In this document: piece by piece, positions 16,708 to 25,575 of the stretch | How the letters are laid out: each line of letters starts with the position of its first letter | Numbering within the stretch: position 1 is the first letter of the stretch | DNA from: an uncultured bacterium | Lineage (GTDB): Bacteria; Bacteroidota; Bacteroidia; Bacteroidales; Bacteroidaceae | Reading direction: 5' to 3' | Assembly (NCBI GenBank): GCA_945869305.1 | Contig: CAMBOH010000006.1 | Coordinates: 1-45,209, forward strand | DNA length: 45,209 nt | Notes under the pieces: generated by a model | Told to the model about the DNA's origin: nothing | The model's database searches: none | The model's input: only the letters and a program-made list of their open reading frames with translations | Program-made: the position numbers and the translations under genes

Positions 16708-18000
16708 ATGACCTACTCCGAAACCATAGATTACCTCTATGCAGCCGCCCCGCTCTTCCAGCAGGTGGGCGGAGACGCATATAAAGAAGGGCTCGGAACT
16801 ACGCTGGAGCTCGACGACCATTTCAACCACCCGCACCGGCGCTACCGCACCATCCATGTGGCAGGCACCAACGGAAAAGGGAGCTGCGCACACACGCTGG
16901 CCGCCATGTTGCAGCACAAAGGGCTCAAGGTGGGCCTTTACACCTCTCCCCATCTGATAGACTTTCGCGAGCGCATCCGCATCAACGGACAGATGATTCC
17001 CGAGGAATATGTAGTAAACTTCGTAGAGACCGAGCGAAGCTTCTTTGAACCCCTGCATCCCTCCTTCTTCGAAATCACGACAGCCTTGGCCTTCAAATAC
17101 TTTGCCGATGAGGCGGTCGATATTGCCGTCATAGAGGTAGGGTTGGGCGGCAGGCTCGACTGTACCAACATCATCAGCCCAGTACTGTCGGTCATCACCA
17201 ACATCAGTCTGGACCACACCCAGTTTCTGGGCCATACGCTGGCCGCCATAGCCGCCGAAAAGGCTGGTATCATGAAGCGTGGTGTGCCGGTTGTAGTGGG
17301 TGAAGCACTGCCCGAAACGCGTCCTGTATTCGAGCAGCTTGCCAGCCAGAAGGGGGCTCCCCTGTATTTTGCCGAGGATGAGGCTGAGGTTGTCAGTGCC
17401 TCGCTTGGCAGTGACAACCTGTTGCATTACGTCACCCGTCACTGGGGGACATTTGCCGGCGAACTCATCGGCGACTGCCAGCGGCGCAATACCAACACCC
17501 TGCTCTGTGCCGCACGGTTGCTTGCCCCACAGTTCGGGCTGACGGTTGACGATGTGCAGGAGGCCTTCCGCCATGTCTGCGAAAACACTTCCCTGATGGG
17601 GCGTTGGCAGGTGTTGCAACATCGTCCCACTGTAGTGTGCGACACCGCGCACAACCTGGGCGGCTGGGAATATATCTCCGGACAGTTGGCCCGTGAAGCC
17701 GCCACACATGCCCGATTGCATGTCGTGTTTGGCATGGCTTCAGACAAGGACCTTGACAGCGTGTTGTCCTTGTTGCCCCCCGAAGCCTGTTACTATTGGA
17801 CGCAGGCTTCAGTCCGCCGGGCCACCCCGGTCCGGCAGCTTGCCGAAAGGGCTGCATCCTATGGGTTGCATGGTCACAGCTTCGGCTGTGTGCAGGAAGC
17901 CTATCAGGCAGCATTGGCCGGAGCTGGAGCGGACGACCTTATATATATAGGTGGCAGCTGCTTTGTGGTAGCCGACCTGCTCAGTGCGTTACAGGGCTGA
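16708..18000 (+). CDS. folC: Folylpolyglutamate synthase / dihydrofolate synthase FolC
   Basis: 430 residues. A Mur-ligase-family enzyme that adds glutamate to dihydropteroate and/or folates in ATP-dependent reactions. The P-loop is HVAGTNGKGSCAHTLA (about residues 52-66). YTSPHLIDFRERIRING and EVGLGGRLDCTNI are folate-enzyme signatures, and ITNISLDHTQFLG carries the conserved His/Asp. The C-terminal ligase domain includes DTAHN, as in the family. One copy normally covers both activities in Bacteroidetes. It stands alone between the heat-shock pair and hpt. Confidence 0.95.
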   Translation: MTYSETIDYLYAAAPLFQQVGGDAYKEGLGTTLELDDHFNHPHRRYRTIHVAGTNGKGSCAHTLAAMLQHKGLKVGLYTSPHLIDFRERIRINGQMIPEEYVVNFVETERSFFEPLHPSFFEITTALAFKYFADEAVDIAVIEVGLGGRLDCTNIISPVLSVITNISLDHTQFLGHTLAAIAAEKAGIMKRGVPVVVGEALPETRPVFEQLASQKGAPLYFAEDEAEVVSASLGSDNLLHYVTRHWGTFAGELIGDCQRRNTNTLLCAARLLAPQFGLTVDDVQEAFRHVCENTSLMGRWQVLQHRPTVVCDTAHNLGGWEYISGQLAREAATHARLHVVFGMASDKDLDSVLSLLPPEACYYWTQASVRRATPVRQLAERAASYGLHGHSFGCVQEAYQAALAGAGADDLIYIGGSCFVVADLLSALQG

Positions 18001-18320
18001 ATATCCGCCGCGTTTGTCTCTACTGTAGTACCCATTCGTTCGATAGGGCACAGGCCAGCCTGGTCTGTGCCTTCATTTTGATAGGGCCACCTTAATGCTG
18101 CCCATAACGACAGGACCGCTCACGTACCGACATGGTGCGCACCTGCACGCAGGTCTAACAGGCAAGCCGGCGCCGTGCATCCCTCTACCTGCCCCTTTTT
18201 GCCGCTTTGCTTCATTTTTCAGAGGAAGGCAGATTATTTGTTTCACTCGCTTTTCGTTTCGCGGTTTTTGTATACATTTGCGCCTAAAATACGACAAAGG
18301 TTCTACCAATCATTCATTCC
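18001..18320. other. Intergenic region before hpt
   Basis: About 320 bases. No gene is supported; the short ORFs on both strands lack family features. The last 60 bases carry the hpt promoter element. The segment around 18120-18185 contains GC-rich short inverted words but no clear terminator. Confidence 0.5.
18273..18280 (+). promoter_or_regulatory. -7 promoter element for hpt
   Basis: TACATTTG matches TAnnTTTG, 40 bases before the hpt ATG. The best -33 candidate is the TTTT at 18251-18254, 18 bases upstream of it, which is imperfect. The leader would be about 35 bases. Confidence 0.55.
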
Positions 18321-18860
18321 ATGAAAAAGATTCAAGTTTGTGACCGCGAATTTACGGTGTCCATACCCGAAGCAGCCATTATGCAGCGCGTAGCCCAGGT
18401 GGCCGAACAAATCAATAGCGATTTGAGGGACGAAAATCCCTTGTTTCTGGCTGTGTTGAATGGCTCTTTCATGTTTGCCGCCGACTTGCTCCGTGGCATT
18501 AGTATTCCTTGCGAAATAGCCTTTGTACGCATGTCTTCGTATGAAGGCACTTCGTCGACCGGCAAGGTGAAGGAGCTGCTCGGGCTGAACGAGGATATCA
18601 GCGGGCGCAGCGTTGTGGTGGTCGAAGACATTGTCGATTCGGGCCTGACCATGAAGCATCTGTTGCAGACCTTGCAGCAGAAAGGCCCCAAGCAGGTGAA
18701 GGTGGCTTCGCTGTTGGTGAAGCCTGGTAACCTGAAGGTAGACCTTGATATCCCCTATTGTTGCTTTGAAATACCCAACGAATTTATCGTAGGTTACGGT
18801 CTGGACTATGACGGTTATGGCCGGAACCTGCGCGATATCTATACGGTGGTAGCTGAATGA
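18321..18860 (+). CDS. hpt: Hypoxanthine phosphoribosyltransferase
   Basis: 179 residues. Converts hypoxanthine (and usually guanine) plus PRPP to the nucleotide in purine salvage. The PRPP-binding loop VVVVEDIVDSGLTM is at about 97-110. LAVLNGSFMFAADLLR and the flexible-loop region MSSYEGTSSTGKVK are typical, and GYGLDYDGYGRNL is the base-contacting C-terminal segment. It is the first gene of the hpt-adk-obgE cluster; adk starts about 50 bases after its stop. Confidence 0.95.
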   Translation: MKKIQVCDREFTVSIPEAAIMQRVAQVAEQINSDLRDENPLFLAVLNGSFMFAADLLRGISIPCEIAFVRMSSYEGTSSTGKVKELLGLNEDISGRSVVVVEDIVDSGLTMKHLLQTLQQKGPKQVKVASLLVKPGNLKVDLDIPYCCFEIPNEFIVGYGLDYDGYGRNLRDIYTVVAE

Positions 18861-18911
18861 CAGTTGCCCCGCCCTATCTTGTTTTATCTCCAGACTAACA
18901 TCCTTTCTAAA

Positions 18912-19481
18912 ATGAAGAACATTGTGATATTCGGTGCCCCGGGTTCGGGAAAAGGCACGCAGAGCGAACTGCTCGTAAAAAAATACAACTTCAAGCATAT
19001 CTCGACCGGCGACGTGCTGCGCGCAGAAATCAAGAAGGAAACGGAGCTCGGCAAAACCGCCAAAGGCTACATCGATAATGGACAGCTCATCCCCGACAGC
19101 CTGATGATCAGCATTCTGGCAGCCACTTACGATGCGCTGTGCCCCTGCGAAGGTGTCATCTTCGACGGCTTCCCCCGCACCATTCCGCAAGCCGAAGCCC
19201 TGAAGCAGATGCTGGCAGAGCGAGGCACGGAAGTGGCCGGAATGCTCGAGCTCGATGTGCCCGAGGAGATGCTCATGGAGCGGCTCATCAATCGCGGCAA
19301 GACATCGGGACGTGCGGACGACAACGCCCAGACCATCCAGAAACGGCTCGGCGTGTATCACGCCCAGACGGCTCCGCTCATTGCGTGGTACGAGGCCGAA
19401 GGCAAACGCCATGCCGTGAAGGGTTATGGCGCACTGGAGGAAATCAATGCTGCGCTTTGTGCAGTGATTGACCGATTGTAG
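18912..19481 (+). CDS. adk: Adenylate kinase
   Basis: 189 residues from the ATG at 18912. The track's form begins at a TTG 48 bases earlier and adds a stretch without family support. Catalyses ATP + AMP to 2 ADP. The P-loop GAPGSGKGT is at residues 8-16, the AMP-binding segment HISTGDVLR follows, and FDGFPRT precedes the lid. The lid (RGKTSGRADDNAQT) is the short form without a zinc site, which explains the length below 200. Ends 20 bases before obgE. Confidence 0.96.
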   Translation: MKNIVIFGAPGSGKGTQSELLVKKYNFKHISTGDVLRAEIKKETELGKTAKGYIDNGQLIPDSLMISILAATYDALCPCEGVIFDGFPRTIPQAEALKQMLAERGTEVAGMLELDVPEEMLMERLINRGKTSGRADDNAQTIQKRLGVYHAQTAPLIAWYEAEGKRHAVKGYGALEEINAALCAVIDRL

Positions 19482-19501
19482 TTCACACACAGTGAGGTAA
19501 T

Positions 19502-20668
19502 ATGCCCGAATCGAATTTCGTTGATTACGTAAAGATATATTGCCGCTCGGGAAAGGGCGGACGTGGCTCCATGCACATGCATCGTGCCAAGTACCAGCCC
19601 AACGGCGGGCCTGACGGAGGCGACGGCGGACGTGGCGGAAACATCTATCTGCGCGGCAACCATAACTATTGGACGTTGTTGCACCTGCGTTATGAGCGGC
19701 ATGTTTTTGCCGAGCATGGCGGCAACGGATCGAAGTGTTGTTCGCATGGGTCAGATGGAGCCGACCGCTATATTGACGTGCCGCCGGGCACAGTGGCCTA
19801 CAATGCAGAAACGGGAAAATACATCTGCGACGTGACCGAGGACGGTCAGGTGGTGATGTTACTGAAAGGTGGGCGCGGCGGATTGGGCAACTGGCAGTTC
19901 CGTACGGCTACCAATCAGGCCCCGCGCTACGCACAACCCGGCGAACCGATGCAGGAGATGATGGTCATTCTGGAGTTGAAGCTCCTGGCCGATGTGGGTT
20001 TGGTGGGCTTCCCGAATGCGGGCAAGTCCACGCTGGTCTCTTCGCTCTCTTCGGCCCGGCCCAAGATTGCCAACTATCCCTTCACCACCATGGAGCCGAG
20101 TCTGGGTGTGGTGGCCTACCGCGACGGCAAATCGTTCGTGATGGCCGACATACCGGGCATCATCGAGGGAGCAGCCGAAGGCCGCGGACTGGGCCTGCGC
20201 TTCCTGCGTCACATAGAGCGCAACTCCCTGCTGCTCTTCCTGGTTCCCGGCGATACCGATGATATCGGAAAGGAGTACCGCGTGCTGCTGGGTGAGCTTG
20301 AAAAATTCAATCCGCAGCTGCTCGACAAACACCGCGTACTGGCTGTGACCAAATGTGACTTGCTCGACGAGGAGCTGATGGAGATGCTCAAGGAGGACCT
20401 TCCCGACGACTTGCCGGTTGTCTACATCTCTGCCGTCAGCGGTTTCGGCCTGCAGCAGCTCAAGGATATGCTGTGGGAAGAGCTCAACAGCGAGAGCAAC
20501 AAGTTGCAGTCCGTTGCCGAAGGAGGCTCTATCGTGCACCGCGACCGCGAAGCTACGCTGCTGGCTACAGACTTTGCAGACTGGGATCCCGGCATCGAAC
20601 CCGACCCTGCCGATGAGGACGATTTCGATGAGATAGAAATCTACGACATGGAGGATTTGGAGGATTGA
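19502..20668 (+). CDS. obgE: GTPase ObgE/CgtA
   Basis: 388 residues. A ribosome-associated GTPase involved in 50S assembly and stress signalling. The N-terminal Obg fold (1-158) has its characteristic glycine-rich loops ([13 protein letters not shown]). The G domain shows G1 [10 protein letters not shown] (about 165), the G2 region with conserved threonines, [12 protein letters not shown]3 [17 protein letters not shown]4 TKCD and G5 SAVSG. The C-terminal tail from about 350 is strongly acidic ([18 protein letters not shown]) and probably disordered. Last gene of the hpt-adk-obgE cluster. Confidence 0.97.
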   Translation: MPESNFVDYVKIYCRSGKGGRGSMHMHRAKYQPNGGPDGGDGGRGGNIYLRGNHNYWTLLHLRYERHVFAEHGGNGSKCCSHGSDGADRYIDVPPGTVAYNAETGKYICDVTEDGQVVMLLKGGRGGLGNWQFRTATNQAPRYAQPGEPMQEMMVILELKLLADVGLVGFPNAGKSTLVSSLSSARPKIANYPFTTMEPSLGVVAYRDGKSFVMADIPGIIEGAAEGRGLGLRFLRHIERNSLLLFLVPGDTDDIGKEYRVLLGELEKFNPQLLDKHRVLAVTKCDLLDEELMEMLKEDLPDDLPVVYISAVSGFGLQQLKDMLWEELNSESNKLQSVAEGGSIVHRDREATLLATDFADWDPGIEPDPADEDDFDEIEIYDMEDLED

Positions 20669-20684
20669 TGAAGGGATTTGTCCA

Positions 20685-20826
20685 GTTTGAAAGTTGGTGA
20701 GTATGAAGCTTATAGTTTAGCGTTTAAATCTTGAGTTTAAAAGTTTATTACAACACTCACTGTGCGGCTGGTGTCTGCACTTCATGGTGACCTCATAAAC
20801 TCTCAACTCTTAACTTTCAATTCTCA
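20685..20826. repeat. Intergenic tract of inverted AACTCTCAACT-type sequence
   Basis: A purine-biased left part (20685-20742, TTTGAAAGTTGGTGAG-like with GTTTAAA words) and a right part AAACTCTCAACTCTTAACTT (20797-20816 and on) are roughly inverted to each other. Similar tracts occur at 6219-6258, 22773-22808, 25543-25570, 26812-26880 and 39046-39147, always between genes. Confidence 0.5.
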
Positions 20827-20847
20827 GCACCCCACTCTTGCCTGTAT

Positions 20848-21705
20848 ATGCCTTTGCCCACTTCTACGCTATTATATTATCCGCTCCACGACCACGTCAG
20901 GGCATTTTCGACAACCCGTCTGTCACCTTTCGGCCTTTCGGCTGAGGAACTGCAGCAGATGGGCTGCTACGCGGCGTTTAATGTGACGCACTACTGCGGT
21001 GACGATCCGCAGCGGGTGCAGCGTAACCGCGAATGGCTGGCCGCACAGCTGGACATACTTCCCGGACGAATATGGCTGCCGCGTCAGACGCATACCGACC
21101 GCATTGCCTGTATCGACGATGACTTCCTGAAAATGGCCCCCGACAAGCAGCAGGAAAAACTGGATGAGGTGGATGCCCTTATTACCCAGATACCCCAACA
21201 GTGTATTGGCGTTTCGACGGCTGACTGCATCCCCGTGTTGCTCTATGATTCGCAGCACCATGCTGCAGCAGCCATTCATGCGGGGTGGCGCGGGACGCGG
21301 CAACGCATTGTCTCCAAAACCGTAGAGGCCATGCACCTGCGTTTCGGCACCCTGGCTTCGGAGCTGCGTGCAGTGATAGGTCCAGGCATATCTGCCGCAG
21401 CCTATGAGGTGGGCGAAGAGGTGGTCCGGCAGTTTCTGGATGCAGGATTTCCCCAGACGGTTGTGTGGCGCCGCGGTCCGGCGAACGACTCTCCCTATTC
21501 GAAACCCCATCTCGACCTTCAGGCCGCCAATTGCTACTTGCTCGAAGAAGCCGGCCTCGACTTGTCCCACATTCAGGTTGTGCCCGTCTGCACCTACCGC
21601 CAATGTGACAGCTTCTTTTCGGCACGCCGTCTGGGCATACAGTCCGGGCGCATCTACACGGCTGTAATCATATCTCCTACAGAACATGCAGCAGAAAACG
21701 TATAA
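20848..21705 (+). CDS. pgeF: Peptidoglycan editing factor PgeF (laccase-domain, YfiH family)
   Basis: 285 residues. The family once called polyphenol oxidase is now linked to hydrolysing wrongly incorporated amino acids in peptidoglycan precursors. Metal/active-site motifs are present: WLPRQTHTDRI (His), VSTADCIPVLLYD (the DC pair) and IHAGWRGT (His). GPGISAAAYEVGEEV is the conserved segment after them. Its last 20 bases overlap the start of the GH25 lysozyme gene, so translation is coupled. The role in wall precursor quality control is from family knowledge. Confidence 0.9.
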   Translation: MPLPTSTLLYYPLHDHVRAFSTTRLSPFGLSAEELQQMGCYAAFNVTHYCGDDPQRVQRNREWLAAQLDILPGRIWLPRQTHTDRIACIDDDFLKMAPDKQQEKLDEVDALITQIPQQCIGVSTADCIPVLLYDSQHHAAAAIHAGWRGTRQRIVSKTVEAMHLRFGTLASELRAVIGPGISAAAYEVGEEVVRQFLDAGFPQTVVWRRGPANDSPYSKPHLDLQAANCYLLEEAGLDLSHIQVVPVCTYRQCDSFFSARRLGIQSGRIYTAVIISPTEHAAENV

Positions 21706-22537
21706 ACCTTCAACCGGCCGACGCCGCACTACGCGCAACCGACGCCGAACGAGCCGTTCGACGAAGTTGCCCCACCTGAAGCAAAGGCTGCGTACCATAG
21801 GTTTCAGGCTGGCATTGCTTTTCGGCGTGTCGTTGGTATGCTATCTGGTCTACGTCTATGCTGTCGCTCCCTACACCTCACGCTGGCAGGCACTCTATGG
21901 CAACGAAACCTATCCCGAAGGGTTCTCTATCCGCGGCATCGACATCAGCCACCATCAGGGCGAAATAGACTGGGAACAGCTGTCAAGGGCACAAATAGGC
22001 AACGAGGCCATTTGCTTTGTGTTCATCAAGGCTACCGAGGGCAAGAATTTTCTGGACGAGAACTTCAACGACAACTTCTACCAGGCCCGCGAATTTGGCT
22101 TCCTGCGCGGTGCCTACCATTACTTCAAGCCCAACATACCCGCCGAGGCGCAGGCCAGATACTTCCTGAAGCAGGTGCATCTCGAAGAAGGCGACCTCCC
22201 TCCGGTGCTCGATATTGAAGAAACGGGCGGTCTGTCTCCCGAACAGTTGCGCAAGGTTGCCCTCATCTGGCTCAATATGGTTGAGAAGCGCTATGGCGTG
22301 CCCCCCATTCTCTACACGAACTACAAGTTCAAACTCGACTACCTCAACACGCCTGAGTTCAAACGCTACCCTTACTGGATAGCCCATTATTACGTGCGTT
22401 CGCTCACCTACAAGGGTAGCTGGAAGTTCTGGCAGCACACCGATTGCGGCCGACTGCCCGGCATCAAGGAGAAGGTCGACCTGAACATATACAACGGGTC
22501 TATGTACGACCTGCGCCGCCTCTGCATCGGGTCGTAG
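21686..22537 (+). CDS. Membrane-anchored GH25 lysozyme-like muramidase
   Basis: 283 residues. A strongly basic N-terminus (residues 9-25, GRRRTTRNRRRTSRSTK) precedes one membrane helix (about 38-60), then a glycoside hydrolase family 25 domain. GH25 landmarks are GIDISHHQGEIDW (catalytic-site aspartates), FIKATEG, GAYHYF, PVLDIEETGG (the catalytic D-x-E), YTNYKFKLDYL and WQHTDCG. Members cleave the MurNAc-GlcNAc bond of peptidoglycan. The positive-inside tail suggests an inner-membrane anchor with the enzyme in the periplasm. Overlap with pgeF by 20 bases indicates a two-gene wall-maintenance unit. Confidence 0.92.
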   Translation: MQQKTYKPSTGRRRTTRNRRRTSRSTKLPHLKQRLRTIGFRLALLFGVSLVCYLVYVYAVAPYTSRWQALYGNETYPEGFSIRGIDISHHQGEIDWEQLSRAQIGNEAICFVFIKATEGKNFLDENFNDNFYQAREFGFLRGAYHYFKPNIPAEAQARYFLKQVHLEEGDLPPVLDIEETGGLSPEQLRKVALIWLNMVEKRYGVPPILYTNYKFKLDYLNTPEFKRYPYWIAHYYVRSLTYKGSWKFWQHTDCGRLPGIKEKVDLNIYNGSMYDLRRLCIGS

Positions 22538-22857
22538 ACGGGTTTGCCGAAAGTAATGGATAAAGTAATGGATTATGGGATAAGGCCCCCCAAAATAACA
22601 AGGAAGCCTCTACTAAGGCCGAGGAAATGGGGGGGGTCTTCCAGCCAACCAGAGGCGATGCTGGCCGGGAGAGCAGGCTTATGGGCCTGCTGTTCTCGTA
22701 TAAAGCATACCTTTGCCTGCTCTCCCAGTCGTTAGCGCTACACATTGAATATGCCTTGTGTGGTTCTACGATAGTTTAAAGTTGAAGAGTTTGAAGTTGA
22801 AGAGTTTATAATCATGCTCAACGGGCGGACAACTCCGCCTTGCATTCACAGCACACT
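22538..22857. other. Intergenic region with palindromic element and G-tract
   Basis: About 320 bases without a gene. It contains an eight-G run (22629-22636), a copy of the dispersed palindromic element (22667-22745) and an AAGTTGAAGAGTTT-type purine tract (22773-22808). No TAnnTTTG promoter stands out before the fucosidase gene. Confidence 0.6.
22667..22745. repeat. Dispersed palindromic element, full hairpin copy
   Basis: GGGAGAGCAGGC (22667-22678) and GCCTGCTCTCCC (22715-22726) are perfect 12-base inverted arms. The loop contains TCGTATAAAGC, like the TCGTATAACAAGC of the 44644 copy. The right flank AGTCGTTAGCGCTACA matches the reverse complement of the 1866 copy. Confidence 0.75.
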
Positions 22858-24183
22858 ATGAAACGAACAGGTACACTCCTCTTGCTGTCCTGCCTCTGGG
22901 CTGGATGTCTGGAAGCCCAGACCGCAGCATCCTCCTACGTTCCCGCACCTGAAAACCTGGAGGCGCGGCAAGCCTTCAGTGATGCCCGCTTCGGCATCTT
23001 CCTGCACTGGGGGCTGTACAGCCTCTTTGCCCAAGGCGAATGGTACATGCAGAATGAAGGCATAGACCGACACGAATATGCCAAGGCCATGGATGCCTTC
23101 TATCCTCATTCCTTCAATGCCACGCAATGGGTCCAGGCCATCAAGGCATCCGGTGCCCGCTACATCTGTTTCACGTCGCGCCACCATGAGGGCTTCTCCA
23201 TGTGGGACACCCGATGCTCGGACTACAACATCATGCACACACCCTGGGCACAGGACGTAGTGAAGCAGTTGGCCGACGCCTGCCACGAGCAGCAGATAGG
23301 GCTTCACCTCTACTATTCCCACATAGACTGGACTCGCGACGATTATCCCATGGGACGTACAGGGCGCAACACGGGCAAGGATCCCGCACGGGCCGACTGG
23401 CCTTCCTATTATCGTTTCATGAACGCGCAGCTTACCGAGTTGCTCACCCGCTATGGCCGGATTGACGGCATCTGGTTCGACGGTATGTGGGACCACGACC
23501 AGGACGCGCAGACCTTCGACTGGCAGCTGGCTGAACAATACCGCCTCATCCACAGCCTCCAGCCCGCTTGCATCATCGGCAACAACCACCACCAGACGCC
23601 CTTCGAAGGCGAAGACATGCAGATGTTCGAACGCGATGTGCCTGGTGAGAACAAGGCTGGGCTGTCGGGACAAAGCATCAGTGCGCTGCCACTCGAAACC
23701 TGCGAAACCATGAATGGCATGTGGGGCTATAAGATAAAAGACCAGAACTACAAGTCCACCCCTACCCTGATTCGCCTTCTGGTGCGTACAGCCTCGAAGG
23801 GAGCCAACCTGCTGCTCAACATCGGTCCGCAGCCAAACGGCGCATTGCCGGCAACAGCCTTGAGCCGCTTGCGCGAAATGGGCGAATGGCTCAACGGTCC
23901 TGCCGGCGAAAGCATCTATGCCACCGTGGCCGGACCGGTCAGCATGGGCGACACCATCGTCAGCACCCGCAGTCGCAGGGAGGGAAGTATCTACCTGCAT
24001 CTGCTCACCGACAACGTGCCCTCCACCCTCACCCTGCCGCTCGACGAGAAGGTGAAGTCAGCTACAGCCCTGCTAACGGGCGAGAAGCTTGCCTTCAGGT
24101 TCGACCGCAAGCAACGCACGCTCACCCTTACCTTGCCACAGGCTCCCCGAGGGCAGGTGGATTATATTGTGAAGCTCAATTAG
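22858..24183 (+). CDS. GH29 alpha-L-fucosidase, exported
   Basis: 441 residues from the ATG at 22858; the track's TTG start 18 bases upstream is unlikely. A signal peptide (LLLLSCLWAGCLEAQ) directs export; the cysteine could make it a lipoprotein, but the residue at -3 is Trp rather than Leu. GH29 landmarks are FGIFLHWGLYSLFAQGEWY, TSRHHEGFSMWD, YYSHIDW and the nucleophile region GRIDGIWFDGMW (Asp in FDG). LLLNIGPQPNGALP closes the barrel, followed by a beta-sandwich C-terminus. It removes terminal L-fucose from glycans, for example host mucin or milk glycans, in the periplasm or at the surface. No SusC/SusD genes flank it, so it is not in a classical polysaccharide utilisation locus. Confidence 0.93.
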   Translation: MKRTGTLLLLSCLWAGCLEAQTAASSYVPAPENLEARQAFSDARFGIFLHWGLYSLFAQGEWYMQNEGIDRHEYAKAMDAFYPHSFNATQWVQAIKASGARYICFTSRHHEGFSMWDTRCSDYNIMHTPWAQDVVKQLADACHEQQIGLHLYYSHIDWTRDDYPMGRTGRNTGKDPARADWPSYYRFMNAQLTELLTRYGRIDGIWFDGMWDHDQDAQTFDWQLAEQYRLIHSLQPACIIGNNHHQTPFEGEDMQMFERDVPGENKAGLSGQSISALPLETCETMNGMWGYKIKDQNYKSTPTLIRLLVRTASKGANLLLNIGPQPNGALPATALSRLREMGEWLNGPAGESIYATVAGPVSMGDTIVSTRSRREGSIYLHLLTDNVPSTLTLPLDEKVKSATALLTGEKLAFRFDRKQRTLTLTLPQAPRGQVDYIVKLN

Positions 24184-24240
24184 CGCAGGAAAACCCTGTA
24201 GTGCTTTAACCTGAACCTTTAACCCGAATCCTCATATATC

Positions 24241-25512
24241 TTGAACCTTTCCTATAAGTTGCTTTGCCTGCTCGTTGGCCTGTTGCCGGCTGTTCTCTGT
24301 GCACAACCGGCACGCACAACGCTGTTGGCCCCTCACCTGCATTCTCTGCGGCTGACGGTCAACGGCAATGCCGAGCAGTTCCCTGTCATCAGGTTGGATG
24401 GAACGGACCAGCTGGAGGTTTCGTTTGACGATCTCACCCACGCCTACCGCCGTTACACCTACAGCATCACCCATTGCGATTGGCAGGGCAACCCAACCGA
24501 CGAGCTCTTTGAGAGCGATTACGTGGATGCTGTGGCCGAGAGCGAGGTCATCGACGACTACCAGCCCAGCATCAACACCAGCGTGCAGTACCTGCATTAT
24601 CGCTTAGCACTGCCCAACGGGCACATGCGTCCGCTGCTTTCGGGCAACTATCTCCTGACGGTCTTTGCCGACAATGACGAAGGCGAGCCAGAACCTGTGG
24701 TGAAAACCTACTTTGGGGTGGTCGACACGCAGGTGGGCATAGAAGCAACGTGTACGACCAATACCGAAGTGGACTGGAACGAGTCACACCAGCAGCTTTC
24801 GCTCAAGCTGAACATGGCCGGCTTGGTCTTGCGCGATGCCGAGAGCGAAGTGAAAACCATTGTCATGCAGAACCGTCGCTATGACACGGCTGTCTGTGGT
24901 GCCGCACCCACGGCGCAAAGTGGCAACACGCTGTTGTGGGAACACGACCGCCGGCTGCTGTTCAAGGCGGGCAATGAATATCGCAAAATGGAAATGCTAT
25001 CCACCCGCTATCCCGGTATGCACGGCGAGAGTATGCGCTGGTTTGAGCCTTACTTCCATTACACACTACAGCCCGATGCCCCGCGTAGGAATTATCTCTA
25101 CGACGAAGACCGCGACGGCTGCTGGTTCGTGAGAGCTTCGGGTGCCGCCGAGGCAGACCATGAGGCCGATTATGTGCTCACCCACTTCACGCTCGACATG
25201 TTGCCCCAGACAGGACGAAAGGTTTACATCGACGGCAACTGGACACACCCCGACCTTCGCGAACGCTATCTCATGCACTACAACCATGACACACAATGTT
25301 ACGAAGCAGCCCTGCTGCTCAAGCTGGGTTACTATAACTACCAGTACCTGTGTGTAGACAGTGACAGCTCCGACAGACTGCAGACCGCCCCCATAGAGGG
25401 TGATTTCTATCAGACCGAAAACGAGTATAACGTCTTGGTATACTATCGCTCCACGGCCGGACGCTATTGGCAGCTTGTCGGATGTCGGACGCTACGCACG
25501 GCACGTGTGTGA
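24241..25512 (+). CDS. T9SS plug-domain protein (DUF5103 family)
   Basis: 423 residues. N-terminal signal peptide NLSYKLLCLLVGLLPAVLCAQ, followed by a beta-rich domain matching DUF5103, now named type IX secretion plug N-terminal domain. Recognisable stretches are HCDWQGNPTDELFESDYVDA, SGNYLLTVFADND, and late GYYNYQYLCVD with EGDFYQTENEYNVLVYYR. The signal peptide requires the TTG at 24241 as start; no in-frame ATG or GTG lies between it and the upstream TAA at 24220. Family knowledge places it at the outer membrane; whether it plugs a type IX translocon in this organism is unproven, since no other T9SS gene is present here. Confidence 0.82.
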   Translation: MNLSYKLLCLLVGLLPAVLCAQPARTTLLAPHLHSLRLTVNGNAEQFPVIRLDGTDQLEVSFDDLTHAYRRYTYSITHCDWQGNPTDELFESDYVDAVAESEVIDDYQPSINTSVQYLHYRLALPNGHMRPLLSGNYLLTVFADNDEGEPEPVVKTYFGVVDTQVGIEATCTTNTEVDWNESHQQLSLKLNMAGLVLRDAESEVKTIVMQNRRYDTAVCGAAPTAQSGNTLLWEHDRRLLFKAGNEYRKMEMLSTRYPGMHGESMRWFEPYFHYTLQPDAPRRNYLYDEDRDGCWFVRASGAAEADHEADYVLTHFTLDMLPQTGRKVYIDGNWTHPDLRERYLMHYNHDTQCYEAALLLKLGYYNYQYLCVDSDSSDRLQTAPIEGDFYQTENEYNVLVYYRSTAGRYWQLVGCRTLRTARV

Positions 25513-25575
25513 TCAATGAAGTGTAGGGGAAAAACAAGCTGGTAAACTTTTAAACTCTTCAACTCTTCATATCCC

